Shown: piece after piece, positions 7,962 through 11,305 of the stretch | How positions within the stretch are numbered: the stretch's first letter is position 1 | Layout of the letters: each line of letters starts with the position of its first letter | Source of the DNA: Desulfuromonadaceae bacterium UBA6124 | GTDB lineage: Bacteria; Desulfobacterota; Desulfuromonadia; Desulfuromonadales; Trichloromonadaceae | Direction: 5' to 3' | DNA length: 11,305 nt | Assembly: GCA_002423365.1 (NCBI GenBank) | Contig: DIVU01000077.1 | Coordinates: forward strand, 1,760 to 13,064 | Translations under genes and position numbers: made by a program | The notes under the pieces: generated by a model | Databases searched by the model: none | What the model saw: only the letters and a program-made list of their open reading frames with translations | What the model was told of the DNA's origin: nothing

Positions 7962-7994
7962 ACCCCCGTTCGAGAAATTGGACGGGGGTTTTTT
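7962..7994 (+). terminator. Rho-independent terminator after fliK
   Basis: A perfect 8-bp stem, ACCCCCGT (7962-7969) with ACGGGGGT (7982-7989), encloses a 12-base loop that can close further by T-G and C-G pairs. A run of six T at 7989-7994 follows at once. It begins 22 bases after the fliK stop and is a textbook intrinsic terminator, one-directional because the opposite strand lacks a T-run. It separates the fliF-fliK unit from the flgD-flgE unit. Confidence 0.92.
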
Positions 7995-7999
7995 ATGGG

Positions 8000-8011
8000 C
8001 GAATTTATTCG
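8000..8011. repeat. 12-bp palindrome between terminator and promoter candidate
   Basis: CGAAT (8000-8004), TT, ATTCG (8007-8011) is a perfect inverted repeat with a 2-base centre. The loop is too tight for a good RNA hairpin, so a DNA-binding dyad is the more natural reading. It is centred about 60 bases upstream of the start site predicted for the promoter candidate. It could be chance. Confidence 0.25.
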
Positions 8012-8030
8012 TGGAGGATGAAAAGACCCC

Positions 8031-8058
8031 TAAAGACTTCCCCGAAGGGTTCCGATAA
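8031..8058 (+). promoter_or_regulatory. Candidate sigma-28 (FliA) promoter for flgD
   Basis: TAAA at 8031-8034, continuing TAAAGACT, matches the sigma-28 -35 element TAAAGTTT at 6 of 8 bases. TCCGATAA at 8051-8058 matches the -10 element GCCGATAA at 7 of 8. The spacer from TAAA to the -10 octamer is 16 bases; the E. coli consensus has 15. Transcription would start near 8065, giving a leader of about 65 bases before flgD. The site lies in the only place where a new promoter is needed, just downstream of the terminator. The call is by motif match only. Confidence 0.55.
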
Positions 8059-8112
8059 GTCTGTCAAAGAGAAGCCATTCACTAGACAGGTGTGATCCGG
8101 TTTCGCGCAACG

Positions 8113-8120
8113 AAAGGGAG
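8113..8120 (+). promoter_or_regulatory. Ribosome binding site deciding the flgD start
   Basis: AAAGGGAG lies 10 bases before the ATG at 8131, at the long end of normal spacing. An in-frame GTG at 8092 has no usable site upstream and would add residues unlike FlgD N-termini. Confidence 0.6.
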
Positions 8121-8130
8121 TGTCAAAGTT

Positions 8131-8871
8131 ATGACAGACATCAGCGCATTAGGGGCCGCGAGCGCAAGTCCCGCGAGTGCCGCCAGCAAGTCCGCCGACC
8201 TGAGTCAGCAAATCGGCAAGACCGAATTTCTGACCTTGCTCGTGGCGCAGCTGCAGAACCAGGATCCGCTCAACCCCCAGGACCCTACCGAGTTTACCGC
8301 GCAGCTTGCCCAGTACAGCTCCCTGGAGCAGCAGTTCGCCACGAACGCGCATCTGGCCAAAATGAGCGAGTCGAGCGCCGATGTGCAGCGTCTCACCGCC
8401 CTCAGCCTCATCGGCAAAGAAGTTGTGGCCGAGTCGGGGGATCTGACTCTCGCCCCCTCCCCGGATGCGGATCTGAGCCAGCGTCTTGGTTACGTTCCCG
8501 GCGTTCTCGACGGCCAGCTCGGCTATCGCCTGGAAAGCGCCGCGACCGAGGTGGAACTGAACATCTTCAATGATCAGAAAACGTTGGTCGCTACCGTCAA
8601 GGCCCCGCCGGCGGCCGGCGGCGATCACTTCGTCTCCTGGGACGGCAAGGGCTTCAGCGGCAATCTGCTCCCCGCCGGGAACTACACTGTCGAAGTCAAA
8701 GCCAAAAACGCGGCGACCGCCAGTGAGGATGCGGCCGAGATCAACGCTTCGGGCCTCATCCGCGGAACGGTCACCGGAGTCGAGATCGGCGCCGCCGGCA
8801 ACGAACTGATGACCACGGCCGGAACGGTTTCCCAGGCCGCCATCAGCAACGTCAACCAGCTGCTCATGTAG
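8131..8871 (+). CDS. flgD: Flagellar hook cap/scaffold protein FlgD
   Basis: FlgD caps the growing hook and guides FlgE polymerisation, then is displaced. The 246-aa product carries the hallmark N-terminal block FLTLLVAQLQNQDPLNPQDP from residue 33, followed by TEFTAQLAQYSSLEQ (53-67). FLTLL (33-37) is the position of the export-gate recognition motif known in FlgD. After a linker, the C-terminal half has the FlgD Ig/FnIII-type insert (about 125-195, HFVSWDGKGFSGNLLPAGNYT). It ends with the returning beta-domain GTVTGVEIG...ISNVNQLL. The length is slightly above the common 220-235 aa. The ATG at 8131 is preferred to a GTG at 8092. It is the first gene after the fliK terminator and candidate promoter, and the next gene follows 16 bases later. 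Confidence 0.96.
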   Translation: MTDISALGAASASPASAASKSADLSQQIGKTEFLTLLVAQLQNQDPLNPQDPTEFTAQLAQYSSLEQQFATNAHLAKMSESSADVQRLTALSLIGKEVVAESGDLTLAPSPDADLSQRLGYVPGVLDGQLGYRLESAATEVELNIFNDQKTLVATVKAPPAAGGDHFVSWDGKGFSGNLLPAGNYTVEVKAKNAATASEDAAEINASGLIRGTVTGVEIGAAGNELMTTAGTVSQAAISNVNQLLM

Positions 8872-8887
8872 CCCTTGCGAGGATGAC

Positions 8888-9274
8888 ATGGACGAGCAAC
8901 TGCGGATTTTCCCTACCCCGATCCAGCCGACCGGCACCCCCGGCCCGGCCAGGATCAACAAAGGCTCTCCCCGTCCCGGTCCTTCCTTCGGGGAGATCCT
9001 CGAAGGAAGGCTGGGGAAGGAGCCCCTGCGATTTTCTCAGCACGCCCGGCAGCGCATGGAGAGTCGCGGTATTTCCCTGGCCCCGGAACAGCTGGCCCGG
9101 GTGGAACAGGCGGTCGCTCAACTCGGTGCCAAGGGGGGACGGGATTCCCTGGTCCTGATCGACCAGACCGCCATGGTCGTCAGTGTCAAGAATCATACGG
9201 TCGTCACCGTGGTCGATCAAAACAGTTTGAAAGACAACGTCTTCACCAATATCGACAGCGCAATCATCGCATAG
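8888..9274 (+). CDS. TIGR02530-type flagellar operon protein (function unknown)
   Basis: This 128-aa protein belongs, by its C-terminal pattern, to the conserved family usually annotated only as 'flagellar operon protein', found between flgD and flgE in many bacteria. The first 45 residues are Pro/Gly-rich and probably unstructured, ending in FGEIL (34-38). The conserved part is LRFSQHARQRMESRGISL (47-64), then KGGRDSLVLIDQTAMVVSVK (82-101) and NVFTNIDSAIIA (117-128), which are diagnostic. There is no signal peptide or membrane helix. The ATG at 8888 has GAGGA (8879-8883) 4 bases upstream; a second ATG at 8883 is in another frame and gives a shadow. Position and the disordered N-terminus suggest a role in hook assembly or its export, but no function is established. 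Confidence 0.85.
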   Translation: MDEQLRIFPTPIQPTGTPGPARINKGSPRPGPSFGEILEGRLGKEPLRFSQHARQRMESRGISLAPEQLARVEQAVAQLGAKGGRDSLVLIDQTAMVVSVKNHTVVTVVDQNSLKDNVFTNIDSAIIA

Positions 9275-9275
9275 C

Positions 9276-9302
9276 CGAACCGGTCCTCACGAAGGAGGTT
9301 CG
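9276..9302 (+). promoter_or_regulatory. Stem-loop 1 in the flgE leader, burying an SD-like sequence
   Basis: CGAACC (9276-9281) pairs with GGTTCG (9297-9302). After a 2-base bulge (GG), TCCT (9284-9287) pairs with AGGA (9293-9296) around the loop CACGA. The stem covers AAGGAGG (9292-9298), a perfect ribosome-site-like sequence with no start codon at a usable distance. No T-run follows, so this is not a terminator. The role is unknown; translation control, mRNA stability or protein binding are options. Confidence 0.55.
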
Positions 9303-9303
9303 C

Positions 9304-9329
9304 GGATCGCCAACCGACAGCGGCGATCC
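9304..9329 (+). promoter_or_regulatory. Stem-loop 2 in the flgE leader
   Basis: GGATCGCC (9304-9311) and GGCGATCC (9322-9329) form a perfect 8-bp stem with a 10-base loop. It starts one base after stem-loop 1 and ends 6 bases before the flgE ribosome site. No T-run follows. The two stems could stack on each other and leave the AGGAGG exposed. Confidence 0.6.
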
Positions 9330-9335
9330 CTCAAC

Positions 9336-9341
9336 AGGAGG
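9336..9341 (+). promoter_or_regulatory. flgE ribosome binding site
   Basis: A perfect AGGAGG with a 6-base spacer to the ATG at 9348 is the strongest translation signal in the window. This fits a structural protein needed in many copies per hook. Confidence 0.85.
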
Positions 9342-9347
9342 CACGTC

Positions 9348-11270
9348 ATGGGTATCCTCTCTTCTCTGTACAGCGGCGTCAGCGGCCTTTCCACCAACGG
9401 CAACGCCCTCAGCGTCATCGGTAACAACATCTCCAACAGCAACACCATCGGGTTCAAATCAGGGCGCTCGGTTTTTTCCGACCTCCTCTCCAGCAGCATC
9501 TCCGCTTCCGGCGGCATTTCCCAGGTCGGCCGCGGCGCCGGCATGTCCACCGTTGACAACATCTTCACCCAGGGGACCTTCGAGAATACCGCCAAGGACA
9601 CCGACCTGGCGATCGAAGGGGACGGTTTTTTCATCGTCCGCGATCCCAATACCAATACCGATTCCTACACCCGGGCCGGCGCTTTCCGCTGGGACGCCGG
9701 AGGTTATCTGGTCTCTCCCGAAGGCTATCGGGTGATCGGTTACGCCCTGAACGAAGCGGGCAACGTCTCCGGCGACCTGACCGAAATCAAGGTCGACACC
9801 ACCACCCTGAGTCCGCCCAAGGCGACCGAGAACGTGACCTTCACCACCAACCTCGACGCCGCTTCCCAGTATCCGGCACCGATCATCGGCAAATTCGTCG
9901 GCGTCGGCCGCACCCTTGATACCACGCTGGCCGGAGCCACGGATTTCAGCGATCCTGACGGGGTGCTGACGATCAACGGCACGACCTTGGCCATCGCCGG
10001 TGGCGGCACCTACAACCAGGGCTCGGCCCTGGAGATCAGCACCGCTATCGACAGTGTCGCCGGCATCAACGCCGAGGGGATCGTCATCCCCGGTTCCCTC
10101 AATCTGAGCGAGGTCGCGGACAAATCGAGCACCGGCTGGACCATCCCCGCAGGGTTGACCATCAACGGCGTGAGCCTGGCCGGCAATATTCCGGCGACTG
10201 TGGATCGGGCCTCCTACGATGCCGCCTTGGTCAGCCACTTCAACACCCTGCTGAACCCCGTCGGGGTGCGGGCTTCCGTCGATGCCAACACCCATTCCCT
10301 GACTTTGACCAGCACCGACGGCAGCAACATCCAGGTGATCAATACCGCCGACATGTCGGGCAGCATCCTGAGCCTCAATGGCGCCTTGCGCAAGACTGTC
10401 TTCAGTGGGCTGGAAATTCAGGCCAAGGGGACCGACGTCGGCGAGCTGACCATCGATACCGGTACCAACAGCACCTACGGCCTGGTTTTCAACACAGGTA
10501 CCAGCGGTCGGGACGCCGGTTTCGACATCACGGCGCCGGAGGCGACCTCCAACTACGCCAACTCGGTGACCATCTATGACTCCCTGGGTAATCCGCACCA
10601 GACCACGGTCTATTTTTCCAAACTCAACCCGCAGACCAACCCCCTGCAATGGCAGTACAACATCACCGTCAACGCTGCCGAGCTGAACCTGACTCCTGCG
10701 CAGGAAGGCCCTTATCTGATCGCCAGCGGGGTGTTGCGGTTTCTCGATGACGGCACCCTCGACCCGAATTTCCCCAGCGGGCTGACCACCTCGCCCAACG
10801 ATCTGGCCTGGAACAACAACTCGGACCCGACCGTGCAGCTCAATATCGATTTCAACACCACCCAGTGGTCCAACGCCTCGGTGGTCATCAGCCAGAACCA
10901 GGACGGCTACGGCACCGGGACCGTTGCCCAACTCGCCCTTGACAACGAGGGGAACATCCTCGGCAACTACTCCAATGGCCTGCCGCGGAGTCTCTATCGC
11001 ATCTCCCTGGCCAAGTTCAGCAATGCCGCGGGCTTGACCAAAGTCGGGAACAATATGTACTCTGCTTCGGGCACCTCGGGCGCGCCCATCGTCGGTACCG
11101 TCGGTTCCGGTATCGGGCAGATCTTCACCAACTCGCTGGAGCAGTCGAACGTCGACCTGGCCGCCGAATTCGTCAGCATGATCACCACCCAGCGCGGCTT
11201 CCAGGCCAACTCGAAGATCATCACCACCACCGACGAGATGCTCAACGAGCTGATCAACCTGAAGCGTTAA
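9348..11270 (+). CDS. flgE: Flagellar hook protein FlgE, enlarged form
   Basis: FlgE polymerises into the hook, the flexible joint between rod and filament. The 640-aa product has both axial-protein ends. The N-terminus holds GVSGLSTNGNALSVIGNNIS (10-29) and SNTIGFK, and continues with GTFENTAKDTDLAIEGDGFF (76-95). The C-terminus holds LEQSNVDLAAEFVSMITTQR (597-616) and GFQANSKIITTTDEML. The hook domain with VTIYDSLGNPH (407-417) lies between. Enterobacterial FlgE is about 400 aa. The extra mass is at about 180-400 and includes two LTING-started segments (207-211 and 270-274). The second, continuing to GVRASVD...LTLTSTDGSNIQV, resembles flagellin hook IN domains. No Cys is present. This combination of ends plus DSLGNPH favours FlgE over FlgF/FlgG. 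It has a strong ribosome site and follows the previous gene by 73 bases. Confidence 0.95.
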   Translation: MGILSSLYSGVSGLSTNGNALSVIGNNISNSNTIGFKSGRSVFSDLLSSSISASGGISQVGRGAGMSTVDNIFTQGTFENTAKDTDLAIEGDGFFIVRDPNTNTDSYTRAGAFRWDAGGYLVSPEGYRVIGYALNEAGNVSGDLTEIKVDTTTLSPPKATENVTFTTNLDAASQYPAPIIGKFVGVGRTLDTTLAGATDFSDPDGVLTINGTTLAIAGGGTYNQGSALEISTAIDSVAGINAEGIVIPGSLNLSEVADKSSTGWTIPAGLTINGVSLAGNIPATVDRASYDAALVSHFNTLLNPVGVRASVDANTHSLTLTSTDGSNIQVINTADMSGSILSLNGALRKTVFSGLEIQAKGTDVGELTIDTGTNSTYGLVFNTGTSGRDAGFDITAPEATSNYANSVTIYDSLGNPHQTTVYFSKLNPQTNPLQWQYNITVNAAELNLTPAQEGPYLIASGVLRFLDDGTLDPNFPSGLTTSPNDLAWNNNSDPTVQLNIDFNTTQWSNASVVISQNQDGYGTGTVAQLALDNEGNILGNYSNGLPRSLYRISLAKFSNAAGLTKVGNNMYSASGTSGAPIVGTVGSGIGQIFTNSLEQSNVDLAAEFVSMITTQRGFQANSKIITTTDEMLNELINLKR

Positions 11271-11305
11271 TCTTTAGGTCAATTTTTTGACTGAAAATGG
11301 CCGGG
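11271..11305. other. Start of the gap after flgE
   Basis: Only 35 bases remain. GTCAA (11278-11282) and TTGAC (11287-11291) form a weak 5-bp stem around TTTT, with the T-run inside rather than after the stem, so I do not call a terminator. No coding start is visible before the window ends. Confidence 0.3.

Noticed and set aside
7956..7973. Sigma-54-like site: TTGGCAC matches the -24 element, with TTCGA at the -12 position
   Set aside because: The -12 core must be GC at fixed spacing; here it is CG. The match also lies inside the terminator stem, so most of it is explained by that structure.
8018..8095. Small basic peptide of 25 codons with GGAGG directly before its ATG
   Set aside because: The ribosome-site-like sequence touches the start codon with no spacer, and the frame runs through the promoter candidate. 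There is no supporting conservation to hand.
8883..9158. Alternative ATG at 8883 opening a 91-codon frame
   Set aside because: It is a different frame over the TIGR02530-type gene, whose own frame carries the diagnostic conserved motifs.
9459..10931. Long open frame of 490 codons on the - strand
   Set aside because: It lies wholly antisense to flgE, which is a clear full-length family member. The antisense product has no recognisable motif and looks like a frame shadow.
11278..11291. Possible terminator after flgE
   Set aside because: The stem is only 5 bp and AT-rich, and the T-run is in the loop rather than after it.

Overview
The window is a stretch of a polar-type flagellar gene cluster, with all ten genes on the + strand: fliF, fliG, fliH, fliI, fliJ, a motE/ylxF-like gene, fliK, flgD, a TIGR02530-type 'flagellar operon protein' and flgE. 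GC-rich coding sequence, the fliJ-motE-like-fliK order and the small conserved gene between flgD and flgE together suggest a deltaproteobacterium of the Geobacter/Desulfuromonas kind. That placement is inferred from gene order and protein style, not from a database search.

Positions 63-4624 encode the motor base and export engine. They cover the MS ring (FliF), the rotor/switch protein that docks on it (FliG), the export-ATPase regulator (FliH) and the ATPase (FliI). These genes are packed with gaps of 1 and 0 bases and one 14-base overlap, as expected of a single translationally coupled mRNA. A 109-base gap containing a stem-loop precedes fliJ. It is followed by fliJ (export chaperone and ATPase stalk), a signal-peptide-bearing coiled-coil/MgtE_N-like protein, and a very long hook-length control protein, FliK. 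A strong rho-independent terminator closes this unit just after fliK (7962-7994).

The second unit starts in the 191-base gap after fliK, which holds a candidate sigma-28 (FliA)-type promoter. It encodes the hook cap/scaffold FlgD, the uncharacterised conserved protein, and a large hook protein (FlgE, 640 aa) with an extra mid-protein domain. The flgE leader is almost entirely folded into two adjacent stem-loops ahead of a perfect AGGAGG ribosome site.

Functionally the genes cover MS-ring and rotor assembly, the export ATPase complex, and hook building with its length control. No gene-free stretch exceeds 300 bases; the longest is 7940-8130. I found no RNA genes, mobile elements, CRISPR arrays or broken genes, and no evidence of a wholly new system. 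The points of interest are transcription-unit architecture, leader structure, unusual protein sizes and two poorly characterised flagellar accessory genes.
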